Part shown: positions 50,283 through 58,567 of the stretch, piece after piece
How the letters are laid out: each line of letters begins with the position of its first letter
Numbering within the stretch: the stretch's first letter is position 1
From: Streptomyces sp. CG1
Lineage (GTDB): Bacteria > Actinomycetota > Actinomycetes > Streptomycetales > Streptomycetaceae
Direction of reading: 5' to 3'
Assembly (NCBI RefSeq): GCF_041080625.1
Contig: NZ_CP163518.1
Span: forward strand, 1,736,001 to 1,800,000
DNA: 64,000 nt
Program-made: the position numbers and the translations under genes
The notes under the pieces: generated by a model
Told to the model about the DNA's origin: nothing
Databases searched by the model: none
What the model saw: the letters and a program-made list of their open reading frames with translations, nothing else

Positions 50283-51712
50283 CCGGGCAGCCGGTCGGCG
50301 GGGTCGCGGTGAAGGCGTTCCCGGTGGCGCGTTCCGAGGCGCGGCTGCTGGTCCCCGCCCTGATGTTCATCGCTCTGGTCGTGGCGGCGGTCGCCAGCCT
50401 CGGGACGCCGCTCATCACCAGCGTGGCGACCTCGTTCCACGTCTCGCTCGGCAGCGCGCAGTGGACGCTGACCGTCGCGCTGCTCAGCGGCGCCGTCGCC
50501 ACGCCGGTCCTGGGCCGGCTCGGAGCCGGCCGGCACCGGCGGGCCACGATCCTCGCCACGCTGGCGGTCGTCGTCGCCGGCAGCGCGCTCACCGTGCTGC
50601 CGCTGCCGTTCGCGTGGCTGCTGGCCGGCAGGGCGGCCCAGGGCGTCGGGCTCGGGCTGACGGCGCTGATGATGGGCGTGGCCCGGGACCACCTCCCCGA
50701 GGAGCGCAGCGCGGCCGTGATCGCCCTGATCTCGGTGGTCTCGATCATCGGGGCCGGCGTCGGCTACCCGCTGGCCGCACTGTTCGCCGAGCTCGGCGGG
50801 GTACGGGCCGCCTACGGTCTCGGCCTGGTCGTCACCGCCGCCGCCCTCCTGACCGCGTGGCGCTCCATGCCCGAAGCCCCCGAAGGCCGCTCCGCCCACG
50901 TGGATGTGGCAGGCGCGGTCGTCCTGGCCGCTGCGCTGCTCCTGGTGCTGTTCCTCGCCGGCGAACGGAATCTGTGGAGCCGGCACCTCGCCGTGGCGGC
51001 GGGCCTCGCCGTCGTCGCGGTGGTGCTGCTCTGCGTCTGGGCCGTCATCGAGCTGCGCAGCACGACGCCCCTGGTCGATGTGCGGGCGGTGCGGCACCCG
51101 GCGGTCGCCGGGGCGAACCTCGCCATGTTCGTCGGCGGGATCGGCATGTACCTCCTGCTCACGCTCATCACCCGGTACGCGCAGACGCCGCACGGCGCCG
51201 GCTACGGCTTCGGGCTGACGACCTTCGTCGCCGGGCTGGTCCTCATCCCGTTCTCGGTACTGGGGTTCGTCGCCGGCAAGCTCACGCCGCGGGTCCGGAC
51301 GCGGATCGCCGACCCCCTGCTCCTGGCCGGCAGCGCCGTCGTGGTCGGCGGCGGGTTCGCCCTGTTCGCGGCGGCCCGGTCGGACCTGGCCGAACTGTTC
51401 GCGGCGATGGGCATGCTCGGCTTCGGCGTCGGCGGCTTCTCGGCCGCGATGCCCGGCGTCATCCTGGCCGTCACCCCCAAGAGCGAGACGTCGAGCGCCA
51501 TGAGCTTCAACTACGTCGTCCGCAGCGTCGGGTACTCCCTGGGCAGCGCCATCGGCGGCCTGATCCTCGTCGCGGGCACCGGCCCCGGCCACCTCTTCCC
51601 CGACGACAGCGCCTACGCCACCGCGGCGCTGGTCGGCATCGGCGCCATGGCGATCACGACGCTGACAAGCCTCGCTCTCGCCCGCCGACGCTCGTCCGAG
51701 ACCAACCCGTAA
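50279..51712 (+). CDS. MFS efflux transporter (DHA type)
   Basis: A 477-residue protein from GTG 50279, coupled to marR. About 14 membrane helices fit the DHA2/EmrB layout. The early motif LGSAQWTLTVALLSGAVATP-V-L-G-R-L-G-A-G-R-H-R-R-A is motif A-like; ALMMGVARDHLPEERSAAVI and SVVSIIGAGVGYPLAAL follow, and TPKSETSSAMSFNYVVRSVG is typical of the second half. It is predicted to export drug-like compounds, controlled by the coupled MarR. A DUF1330-like protein follows. Confidence 0.85.
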   Translation: MTGQPVGGVAVKAFPVARSEARLLVPALMFIALVVAAVASLGTPLITSVATSFHVSLGSAQWTLTVALLSGAVATPVLGRLGAGRHRRATILATLAVVVAGSALTVLPLPFAWLLAGRAAQGVGLGLTALMMGVARDHLPEERSAAVIALISVVSIIGAGVGYPLAALFAELGGVRAAYGLGLVVTAAALLTAWRSMPEAPEGRSAHVDVAGAVVLAAALLLVLFLAGERNLWSRHLAVAAGLAVVAVVLLCVWAVIELRSTTPLVDVRAVRHPAVAGANLAMFVGGIGMYLLLTLITRYAQTPHGAGYGFGLTTFVAGLVLIPFSVLGFVAGKLTPRVRTRIADPLLLAGSAVVVGGGFALFAAARSDLAELFAAMGMLGFGVGGFSAAMPGVILAVTPKSETSSAMSFNYVVRSVGYSLGSAIGGLILVAGTGPGHLFPDDSAYATAALVGIGAMAITTLTSLALARRRSSETNP

Positions 51713-51745
51713 GTCGGATGCACTCATCCCAACACTGGAGGTTCC

Positions 51746-52039
51746 ATGCCCAAGGGCTACTGGGTCAGCGTCTACCGCACCATTTCGGACCCTGAGAAGC
51801 TGGCTGCTTACAACAAGCTGGCCGCTCCGGCCGTCGCGGCCGGGGGCGGTCGGACCATCGTCCGCGGCGGTCGGGTCGTGGCGTACGACGCCGGAATCGC
51901 CGAGCGCACCATCCTGGTCGAGTTCGACAGCTTCGAGCAGGCCGTCGCGGCGCGCGAGAGCGCGGCCTACCAGGAGGCGCTGGTCGCCCTCTCCGACGGC
52001 GTCGAGCGCGACTTCCGCATCGTCGAAGGCATCGACTGA
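51746..52039 (+). CDS. DUF1330 family protein
   Basis: A 97-residue protein from ATG 51746 with GGAGG about 7 nt upstream. PKGYWVSVYRTISDPEKLAA, YNKLAAPAVAAGGGRTIVRG, ILVEFDSFEQAVAARESAAY and FRIVEGID match the ferredoxin-like dimeric alpha/beta barrel of DUF1330. It may bind or modify a small aromatic molecule. It lies 33 bp after the MFS stop in the same orientation and probably belongs to the marR-MFS operon. Confidence 0.85.
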   Translation: MPKGYWVSVYRTISDPEKLAAYNKLAAPAVAAGGGRTIVRGGRVVAYDAGIAERTILVEFDSFEQAVAARESAAYQEALVALSDGVERDFRIVEGID

Positions 52040-52067
52040 CCGAGGTCCAGTCGGATCTTCACTGAAG

Positions 52068-52216
52068 CAGCAGGATTCTGGGGTATACCGGCCCGCTCCC
52101 GTGAAGGGCGTCACCAGCCAGTTCCCATACGGCTCAGGCAGCCTGGCCGAGACCGGCGGCCGTCAGCTCCTGCTCGCGCAGCGGGGTGAAGTCGACGTCG
52201 AGTTTCGGGTCGTACG
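52068..52216. repeat. Direct repeat B (Tn3 transposase 3' end plus flank)
   Basis: This is the second copy of the segment at 47521-47668, in the same orientation, starting CAGCAGGATTCTGG and containing TCAGGCAGCC. It lies immediately after the marR-MFS-DUF1330 cargo, with about 4.5 kb between copies. Confidence 0.85.
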
Positions 52217-52323
52217 ACACCGCGGTTGCCGAAGCCGATCCACTGGGAGAACCGGTTGAACGACTCGACCTTGTTGGTCGCCGCGGTCACCCGTCGGCGA
52301 AGCGGCGCGTCCGAGAGGTAGAA
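52134..52323 (-). pseudogene. Tn3-family transposase remnant with internal deletion
   Basis: Minus strand. The upstream part reads FYLSDAPLRRRVTAATNKVE then SFNRFSQWIGFGNRGV, a conserved central segment of Tn3 transposases. Near 52220 it is joined by deletion and frame change to the extreme C-terminus (DVDFTPLREQ..., ending G-L-G-Q-A-A and TGA at 52134). The gene lacks everything between, so it is dead. It is a different remnant from the one at 47587, which keeps more of the C-terminus. Confidence 0.75.
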
Positions 52324-52466
52324 CCCCGGACGCCGTCGATGTGTCGGACACGGAGATGGCGCGGCGGATCGTCGCGAAGGAGCAGAGCCGCCTGGGCTTC
52401 GGAAACGGACGCACAGGCGGCGCCGGACCCGGCGAAGCCGCCGACGGCCGTACTTCCCCGGCCTAG
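52324..52466 (+). pseudogene. 3' end of a truncated gene of unknown family
   Basis: The plus frame reads PDAVDVSDTEMARRIVAKEQ, SRLGFGNGRTGGAGPGEAAD and GRTSPA to a TAG at 52464-52466. It has no start and begins abruptly at the Tn3 remnant (about 52320), so the 5' part was lost. The stop codon is the CTAG end of the adjoining MITE-like element. I do not recognise the family. Confidence 0.5.
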
Positions 52467-52674
52467 GGCCTGTCGTCACATTCCCGTCGTCGCCCGAAGG
52501 GCGGCCTCGCGGCGTCTGGTGCGTGCTCTCGGCGTGCCGGGCGGAAGTCCTCGTACTGGACGTACTCGGGCTTTCGCCCGGTGCGGCGAGTGGGGGCACC
52601 GCCCACGCCTTCAAGGCAGTGGGGGAGCGAGCCAGGCGTCGTGGGGCAGACGGGAATGTGACGACGGGCCCTAG
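52463..52674. mobile_element. MITE-like element, 212 bp with 26-bp terminal inverted repeats
   Basis: The left end CTAGGGCCTGTCGTCACATT continues CCCGTC (52463-52488). The right end (52649-52674) is its complement with 25 of 26 matches. The interior is non-coding and contains a hairpin built on GTGGGGGCACC...GGTGGGGGAG-like halves. Both CTAG tips provide TAG stop codons: to the truncated plus-strand gene and to DUF6221 on the minus strand. No direct repeat flanks are evident beyond CTAG itself. Confidence 0.8.
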
Positions 52675-53078
52675 GGCCGCCAGGAGTCGTCGTACCCGGG
52701 GTGGTCGGACGGCACGGCGAGCAGGCGCAGCGTGGTACAAGGTGAACGGGGGCCGGCCTCCTCGCGGCAGGTGCGGCAGCCGCCGCCGTCCCGCGTCCGG
52801 TGCTCCTCCAACAGCGCTAGTTTCGCCTCCAGTTCGCGCAGCACCCGGGCCGGATCGTGCCGGGCCACATGGGTGAGCAGCCGCACCGGGTCGTCGGCGC
52901 CGAACTGCACCATCGGCGTGTGGGTGGTCCCGCGGTCCTGGGAGGTGAGTACCTGCTCGATGTCGTCGGCCATGACGCCCCAGACGGCGCCGGGCGCACC
53001 GGCGATCGCGTCGCGGGCGACCCGTTCCTCCTCCTCGTAGCGGGCCCGCAGAAACTGTTCGAGGGTCCCCGCCGTCAT
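52671..53078 (-). CDS. DUF6221 family protein
   Basis: A 135-residue protein from ATG 53078, overlapping the paaX-like stop by 4 bp (ATGA). It is acidic and His/Cys-containing: LEQFLRARYEEEERVARDAI, HTPMVQFGADDPVRLLTHVA, RVLRELEAKLALLEEHRT and RTCREEAGPRSPCTTLRLLA with C-x-x-C-like spacing, ending HPGYDDSWRP. This matches the small streptomycete family I know as DUF6221, whose function is unknown. The TAG stop is supplied by the end of the MITE-like element. Confidence 0.75.
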   Translation of the reverse strand: MTAGTLEQFLRARYEEEERVARDAIAGAPGAVWGVMADDIEQVLTSQDRGTTHTPMVQFGADDPVRLLTHVARHDPARVLRELEAKLALLEEHRTRDGGGCRTCREEAGPRSPCTTLRLLAVPSDHPGYDDSWRP

Positions 53079-53827
53079 GCGGCACGCTCCCTGCGCCCCA
53101 CCGAGGCGGCCAACTCCCGCTGGAATCCGGCGTACTCCGTGCGCAGGGCCTCTCCCGGCCAGCCGGCGGGGAGGAGTTCGGGCGGCAGGACCGGGTCGGT
53201 GAGCAAGTGCCGTACGGCCGCGGCGTAGGCGGTGAGGCGGTCCGCCGGGGTGCGGGCGGCTGCCGTGTGGGCGAGCAGGGTGCGCGCGGTGGCCGCCCAG
53301 GCGTCCAGCGACCAGAGGCGGACCACCAGGTCGTGCGGGGGCTCGTCGGGGCGCGCGGAGCAGGTCAGGGCGACGGAGTTGAGCGTGTCCGGCAGGGCGC
53401 GGTCGAGGTTGGCCGGGCGCAGCCACACGCCCTCACGGAGTTCGGCCAGGCGCAAGGCGGTCAACCGGGCGCGCAGTTCGGCGCGTTCGGCGGGGCCGCG
53501 GCCGGTCGCCGTGATCACCACCATCTCCCAGCCGCCGCCCCACGCGCGCGTGCCGGGGCGCAGGGCCTCGTCCTGGCGTCGCTGCCGGGCCAGCAACCGG
53601 TCGCTGAGCCGGTAGACGGCGTCGGTGCGGCGCAGGTCGCCCGCGGTCACCATCCGGCTCAGCGCGGCCCGCAGTGTGGAGCCGCCGACGCCGAAGGGCT
53701 CGACCAGCCGGACCAGGTCCTTGACCGGCAGCTCCGCCGGATGCGCGCCGAGGAGCAGGCTCAGCACGACCGACCGCGCGGACAGCTGCCGCAGCCCTGC
53801 CTCCTCCGGCTCGGGCGAGACGTTCAT
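53075..53827 (-). CDS. PaaX family transcriptional regulator
   Basis: A 250-residue protein from ATG 53827. The N-terminal winged helix reads LSARSVVLSLLLGAHPAELP, VKDLVRLVEPFGVGGSTLRA and ALSRMVTAGDLRRTD (PaaX motif). The middle and C-terminal domains follow, with WGGGWEMVVITATGRGPAER, LREGVWLRPANLD and LWSLDAWAATARTLLAHTAA. PaaX-type regulators control phenylacetyl-CoA and other aromatic acyl-CoA genes. Here it is divergent from an AidB-like acyl-CoA dehydrogenase, so that gene is the likely target. No good Shine-Dalgarno is visible. Confidence 0.85.
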   Translation of the reverse strand: MNVSPEPEEAGLRQLSARSVVLSLLLGAHPAELPVKDLVRLVEPFGVGGSTLRAALSRMVTAGDLRRTDAVYRLSDRLLARQRRQDEALRPGTRAWGGGWEMVVITATGRGPAERAELRARLTALRLAELREGVWLRPANLDRALPDTLNSVALTCSARPDEPPHDLVVRLWSLDAWAATARTLLAHTAAARTPADRLTAYAAAVRHLLTDPVLPPELLPAGWPGEALRTEYAGFQRELAASVGRRERAA

Positions 53828-53861
53828 GCGCATGGGCACGTACTGTACGGCGCGCCCGGCT

Positions 53862-53897
53862 GTTGCACTATTGCTACAGTCGCAGGAAGAGTGCAAC
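53862..53897. promoter_or_regulatory. Candidate operator between paaX-like and aidB-like genes
   Basis: GTTGCACT (53862-53869) and AGTGCAAC (53890-53897) are perfect complements with centres 28 bp apart, placed between the divergent genes. The half-sites could bind a regulator dimer or tetramer. The second lies next to the ribosome site AGGAAGAG of the dehydrogenase gene. This is an inference from symmetry and position. Confidence 0.45.
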
Positions 53898-53905
53898 ATG
53901 CTGTC

Positions 53906-55585
53906 ATGGTCTTGATTCCCGCGCCCGCGCCCTCGCCCTCGCAGTCACCGTCGCCGTACGCCACCCACGACGTCACCAACCAGGCCCCGCCCCTGGCTCC
54001 GTACGACGCCTCCGACGACCCGGCCCTGCTGGAGGGGCTGCACCGGGAGGGCGCCGGGTGGGCCGAGGGCGGCATCCGGCGGCTGGGGGCGCACGCCGGG
54101 AGCACGGAGGCGCAGGAGTGGGGTGAGCTGGCGAACGTGCACGAGCCGGTCCTGCGCACCCATGACCGCTACGGCCACCGCGTCGACGAGGTGGAGTTCC
54201 ACCCCAGCTGGCACCACCTGATGCGCACGGCGGTCGCCGAGGGGCTGGCCGGGGCGCCCTGGGCGGACGAGCGGCCGGGCGCCCATGTGGCCCGTACCGC
54301 GGGCGGATTGGTGTGGGGGCACACGGAGTCCGGGCACGGCTGCCCGACGTCGATGACGTACGCCGCCGTGCCCGCACTGCGCGCACAGCCGGATCTGGCC
54401 AAGGTCTACGAACCGCTGCTCACCAGCCGGGAGTACGACCCCGAACTGCGCGTGCCCACCGAGAAGCCGGGCCTGCTCGCGGGGATGGGCATGACCGAGA
54501 AGCAGGGCGGGTCGGACGTCCGGACGAACACCACCGTCGCCACGCCCACCGGTGAGCCCGGGGTGTACACGCTGCGCGGGCACAAGTGGTTCACGTCGGC
54601 GCCGATGTGCGACGTCTTCCTGGTGCTCGCGCAGGCCCCGGGCGGGCTGTCGTGCTTCCTGGTGCCGCGCGTGCTGCCGGACGGCAGCCGCAACACCTTC
54701 CGTATCCAGCGCCTGAAGGACAAGCTGGGCAACCGTTCCAACGCGTCCTCGGAGCCGGAGTTCGACCGGACCGTGGCCTGGCTGGTGGGTCCCGAGGGAC
54801 GGGGTGTGAAGACCATCATCGAGATGGTCAACTGCACCCGGCTGGACTGTGTGATGTCCTCCGCGACGCTGATGCGCAAGACGCTGGTCGAGGCGGGCCA
54901 TCACGCCCGGTACCGCAGTGCGTTCGGCGCCCGGCTCGTCGAGCAGCCGCTGATGCGCAACGTACTGGCCGATCTGGCGCTGGAATCGGAGGCGGCGACG
55001 ACGCTCACGCTGCGGCTGGCCGGCGCGGCCGACCGCGCGGTGCGCGGGGACGCCGGGGAGCGCGCGTTCCGGCGCATCGCCACCGCCGTCGGCAAGTACT
55101 GGGTCACCAAGCGGGGCCCGGCGTTCACCGCGGAGGCGCTGGAGTGCCTGGGCGGCAACGGCTACGTCGAGGACTCCGGTATGCCCCGGCACTACCGGGA
55201 GGCCCCGCTGCTGTCGATCTGGGAGGGCTCGGGCAACGTCAACGCGCTGGACGTGCTGCGCGCCCTCGGCCGCGAACCGGACAGTGCCGAGGTCCTGTTC
55301 ACCGAACTCGCCCTCGCGCGCGGGGCGGACGCCCGCCTGGACGCGTATGTGGCCGCGCTCAAGGACCAGTTGGCCGAAACCGACCAGGCCGGCGCGCGCC
55401 GGCTGGTCGAGCGCATGGCGCTCGCCCTGCAGGCCTCCCTGCTGGTCCGGCACGCCCCGCACCCGGTCGCGGACGCCTTCTGCGCGAGCCGGCTGGGCGG
55501 CGACTGGGGGCATGCGTTCGGCACCCTTCCCGCCACGGCCGGCCTCGACGCGATCCTGGAGCGGGCGCTGCCCGGCGTGAACTGA
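53906..55585 (+). CDS. AidB-like acyl-CoA dehydrogenase
   Basis: A 559-residue protein from ATG 53906. The FAD-dependent acyl-CoA dehydrogenase fold shows GMGMTEKQGGSDVRTNTTVA (AidB-type GMTEKQGGSDV), TLRGHKWFTSAPMCDVFLVL, LKDKLGNRSNASSEPEFD, KYWVTKRGPAFTAEALECLG-G-N-G-Y and LLSIWEGSGNVNALDVLR with the catalytic-loop Glu. The length exceeds simple acyl-CoA dehydrogenases (about 380), as expected for AidB, implicated in protection from alkylating agents, though its substrate is unclear. It has an Ala/Pro/Ser-rich N-terminus. It is divergent from PaaX. Confidence 0.88.
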   Translation: MVLIPAPAPSPSQSPSPYATHDVTNQAPPLAPYDASDDPALLEGLHREGAGWAEGGIRRLGAHAGSTEAQEWGELANVHEPVLRTHDRYGHRVDEVEFHPSWHHLMRTAVAEGLAGAPWADERPGAHVARTAGGLVWGHTESGHGCPTSMTYAAVPALRAQPDLAKVYEPLLTSREYDPELRVPTEKPGLLAGMGMTEKQGGSDVRTNTTVATPTGEPGVYTLRGHKWFTSAPMCDVFLVLAQAPGGLSCFLVPRVLPDGSRNTFRIQRLKDKLGNRSNASSEPEFDRTVAWLVGPEGRGVKTIIEMVNCTRLDCVMSSATLMRKTLVEAGHHARYRSAFGARLVEQPLMRNVLADLALESEAATTLTLRLAGAADRAVRGDAGERAFRRIATAVGKYWVTKRGPAFTAEALECLGGNGYVEDSGMPRHYREAPLLSIWEGSGNVNALDVLRALGREPDSAEVLFTELALARGADARLDAYVAALKDQLAETDQAGARRLVERMALALQASLLVRHAPHPVADAFCASRLGGDWGHAFGTLPATAGLDAILERALPGVN

Positions 55586-55753
55586 CCCCTCCCCCGGGCG
55601 AGTACGGGCCCCGCGCACTCCTCCCTCCGGGCCCCTCCCACCCTGGCCGGTGACAGCCGACGGATCGCACACAGTCAGAGCGCGGTTCCGGACCGTTGTC
55701 AGTGTCGTGGTGCACACTCGCGATCAGGTGGCGCTCGTCTGGGGGAGGACAAC

Positions 55754-57736
55754 GTGTTCACGGGGATCGACGAGGTGGACTGGGCCTCGCTGCGGCACGC
55801 GCACGGCAGCGCGGAGGACGTGCCCGGGTGGTTACGGGCCCTGGCCTCCGCGGACAGCACCGAGCGGGCGACCGCGCTCGACGGGATGCACGGCGCGCTG
55901 CACCCCCAGGGCTGTGTGTACGACTCGACGCTGGCCAGTGTCCCCTTCCTGCTCTCGCTCGTGGCCCGCGAGGAGCTGCCGGACCGGGGCGACATCGTGG
56001 AACTGCTGGTCGGCATCGGCGCGGAGAGCGCGGACGGGGACCCGCGGGCACGGGAGGCGGTGTGCGTGGGTGCCGAGGTCTTCGTCCGGCTCGCCGGGGA
56101 CCCGGACCCGGCGGTGCGCCGGTCGGCCTGCGGGGCCCTCGTGCACTTCCTGGCCATGCCCGCGCGGGTCCTGGACCTGTTGCGGCAGCGGCTGCGGGCC
56201 GAGCGCGACGACCGCGTGCTGCTCGCTCTCACGGAGGCGCTCGGCCTGTTCGTCCGCCGGTACCCCGCGTACGCCGACGGCGCGGTGGACCTCCTGGCCG
56301 AGCAGAGCGCGCCGCCGTACGCGCCGGGACTGCGGCTCGCCGCACTCGGGCAGCTCGCGCTCGTCGCGCCCGGACGGCTGCCCGTCGATCCGGTGCCGAC
56401 GGCGGTCCGGCTCCTGCGGGAGCGCTCGGCGCACCGAGCCCGGGTGCCGGAACCCTCCGCCACCGACTCCCTCGTCGGGCGCATACGGCGGCTGCGCCCG
56501 TCGGACGAGGAGGGCGCCCGTCTGCTGCGCACCTTGCACACCGCGCTCGGCGACCGCGTGGCCGAGCGGACCGCACTGCTCAGGGGGCAGTTGACCAGCC
56601 CTGATCCAGTGGACCGGTGCAACGCGGTGTGGATGGCGGCGGCGCTGCTGCGCGGCTGGCGCGGCGACCACAGCGGAACGGCCGGGTTGCTCGGCGCCCA
56701 ACTGGCCGCGGATCAGGACCCGTTGCGGGACGCGGCGGCGGCGGTCCTGGCGGAGCTGTTCACGTCGGCCGCGCCCGCCGCGGACGCCCTGCACACACTG
56801 GTCCGCGCCCGCCCCGACCTGTGGACGCATCGCTTCGAGCGCGGCTCCCCCACGCTGGGCGGGCCGCTCAAGGCGCTGGCCAGGAGCGGCGATCCGCGCG
56901 CGATCCCGCCCCTGGCCCAGCTGCTGGCCGGCCCGGTCGCGCCGATCGACCTGGGGTTCGAACTGGCCCCTCTGGGCACCGCCGCGACCCCCCTCGCGCC
57001 CGCGTTACGGCACCGGCTCGGCCGGATCCGGCTGGCCTCCCCCGCCGCCGCCCGGCTCGCCGCCCCTCTGCTGGCCGCGATCGGTGCCATCGGAGACGAG
57101 AAGGCGGTTCCGGAGGTGCTGCGGCTGCTGTCGGGCGCCCCCGACGGGCTGGGGACGCGGAACGCGATCGCGGGCCAGGCCATCGGGACGCTGGAGGCCC
57201 TTGGCGCAACCGCTCAGGCGGTACCGATACTCCGCGCGCTCCTGGGCACCCGGCATGCCGCCGCCGCGGCCGGCGCGCTCTGGTCGGCGCAGGAGGACGT
57301 CTCGGTCGTACTCCCGGTGCTGCTGCGGGAGTTGACCCGGGGTGATCCCGCCAACCGGTGGCCGGCCGCCCGGCAGCTCGGCAGACTGGGACCGGCCGCG
57401 CGCGCCGCACTGCCCGCGCTGCGCCGGACGCCCCGCTCGTGGCCCGCGCGGGAGCGGGTGGCGGCCGCGTGCGCGCTGTGGCGCATCGAGGCGGACCCGG
57501 AGCCGGTCCTGCCCGTGTTCCGGACGGCCTGGGTCGAGGACCCGCACACTCGCGCCCCGATCGCCCGCTGTCTCACCACCATGGGCCCGGCCGCCGCGCC
57601 CCTGCGGCACCTGGTGGCGGCTGAACTGTCCGCCCCACGCCGGCATCCGGCCCACCCGGGCGGATTCGGCGGCCGCGGCATACCGGAGGACGAGGCCCTG
57701 CTGAGGGCCTGCCGGCAGGCCCTGGAGGGGATGTAG
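55754..57736 (+). CDS. HEAT-repeat domain protein
   Basis: A 660-residue protein from GTG 55754 (GGGGAGGAC just upstream). It is an all-helical solenoid of HEAT-like repeats: RLAGDPDPAVRRSACGALVH, ALARSGDPRAIPPLAQLLA, AIGAIGDEKAVPEVLRLLSG and LRELTRGDPANRWPAARQLG are examples. There is no catalytic motif, membrane helix or signal. Such proteins are scaffolds. It appears monocistronic, with strong inverted repeats after its stop. Confidence 0.8.
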   Translation: MFTGIDEVDWASLRHAHGSAEDVPGWLRALASADSTERATALDGMHGALHPQGCVYDSTLASVPFLLSLVAREELPDRGDIVELLVGIGAESADGDPRAREAVCVGAEVFVRLAGDPDPAVRRSACGALVHFLAMPARVLDLLRQRLRAERDDRVLLALTEALGLFVRRYPAYADGAVDLLAEQSAPPYAPGLRLAALGQLALVAPGRLPVDPVPTAVRLLRERSAHRARVPEPSATDSLVGRIRRLRPSDEEGARLLRTLHTALGDRVAERTALLRGQLTSPDPVDRCNAVWMAAALLRGWRGDHSGTAGLLGAQLAADQDPLRDAAAAVLAELFTSAAPAADALHTLVRARPDLWTHRFERGSPTLGGPLKALARSGDPRAIPPLAQLLAGPVAPIDLGFELAPLGTAATPLAPALRHRLGRIRLASPAAARLAAPLLAAIGAIGDEKAVPEVLRLLSGAPDGLGTRNAIAGQAIGTLEALGATAQAVPILRALLGTRHAAAAAGALWSAQEDVSVVLPVLLRELTRGDPANRWPAARQLGRLGPAARAALPALRRTPRSWPARERVAAACALWRIEADPEPVLPVFRTAWVEDPHTRAPIARCLTTMGPAAAPLRHLVAAELSAPRRHPAHPGGFGGRGIPEDEALLRACRQALEGM

Positions 57737-57804
57737 GGGCGGCACGGCAGACACGCGCCCGAGCAGCCGAGTTCGGGGGTCGCGGCTGTTCGCCTCGGGC
57801 GCGC

Positions 57805-57826
57805 CGCTGCTCCGGCCGGAGCAGCG
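57805..57826. terminator. Palindromic hairpin downstream of the HEAT gene
   Basis: A 22-bp perfect palindrome with half CGCTGCTCCGG lies about 70 bp after the HEAT stop. It is preceded by a weaker stem formed by GCGCCCGAG near 57757 and CTCGGGCGC near 57794. Together they are a plausible double terminator for the plus-strand gene. Confidence 0.6.
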
Positions 57827-57861
57827 AACCAGACGGTCCGGGCAGGCATCATCCGGGCAAG

Positions 57862-57961
57862 CATCAGCCGAGCGGTGGATCAGCCCACTCGGTGCGGTGA
57901 ACCGGTGCCCCGGAGCGGTGGACTGGTAACCCGGGGCGGTTGGGCGCACCCCGGGCGGGCC
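57862..57961. repeat. Short degenerate tandem repeats between convergent genes
   Basis: Units of about 21-24 bp built on GAGCGGTGGA/GCGGTGAACC...CCCCGG are repeated about four times (for example GAGCGGTGGATCAGCCCACT, GCGGTGAACCGGTGCCCCG, GAGCGGTGGACTGGTAACCC). Read on the minus strand they encode T-A-P-G-x-x-x-T-A-P-x repeats, but no gene there has a start or a recognisable fold. The block lies directly after the stop of the minus-strand membrane protein. Confidence 0.5.
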
Positions 57962-58567
57962 TCAGCCGGAGCGGCGGCCGTGGTCGGACCAGCCGCCCCA
58001 CTGGGGTCCGAGCCGTGCCCATTCCGTGTCCCAGGCGTCCATGCGGCGCCGTTCCAGCCGGGCACGCACAGCGAGGCCGCCGACGAACGGGACGGCCGCC
58101 GCGCTCACGCCCACCAGGCAGCCGATCAGCGCGCCGCGGAAGGCGGCCTCGGCGGCGGAGGTGGGCCGGTTGACGAGATGGCCCTGCGGGTCGGTCCAGA
58201 CGGTGACCGGCGTGCCGGCCTTGCTGCCGGCCCGCACCCGGACCTGCCCGGTGTGGGCGGAGCCGTCGGCCACGGCCCAGCGCACCTTGGCCCAGACCCG
58301 GTCGCCCGCGGAGGTGTGGCCGTGCAGGGTGGCGTCTCCCGGCGCCCGTCCCTCGACTCGGGCCACGACGGGATGCCAGTCCGCCCGCTCCTTGGCGAGT
58401 CCGTGCTCCACCGACCGGGCCGCCACGAGTCCGGCCGAGACCCCTGCCAGGACGGTCAGCAGCCAGGTGCCGAGCACCACCCAGGCCTCCACCACGTCGG
58501 CCCGGCGTTTGAGCGGGCTGCGCCGCCAGCGCCACAGCCACACCTTCGGACCACGGATCGCCTTCAA
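57962..58567 (-). CDS. Rv1733c-like membrane protein
   Basis: About 201 residues. TTG 58567 is preferred because AGGAGG lies 6 nt upstream; ATG 58573 and GTG 58582 are alternatives. The N-terminal WLWRWRRSPLKRRADVVEAW is followed by helix one (VVLGTWLLTVLAGVSAGLVA). An outer loop ends SKAGTPVTVWTDPQGHLVNR, and helix two (FRGALIGCLVGVSAAAVPFV) follows. This is the two-helix architecture of the actinobacterial Rv1733c family (a latency antigen in mycobacteria). The function is unknown, probably envelope-related. Confidence 0.82.
   Translation of the reverse strand: MKAIRGPKVWLWRWRRSPLKRRADVVEAWVVLGTWLLTVLAGVSAGLVAARSVEHGLAKERADWHPVVARVEGRAPGDATLHGHTSAGDRVWAKVRWAVADGSAHTGQVRVRAGSKAGTPVTVWTDPQGHLVNRPTSAAEAAFRGALIGCLVGVSAAAVPFVGGLAVRARLERRRMDAWDTEWARLGPQWGGWSDHGRRSG

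Noticed and set aside
44216..52674. An intact prophage or integrative conjugative element
   Set aside because: The integrase is broken and there are no structural, replication or transfer genes; only remnants and insertion sequences remain.
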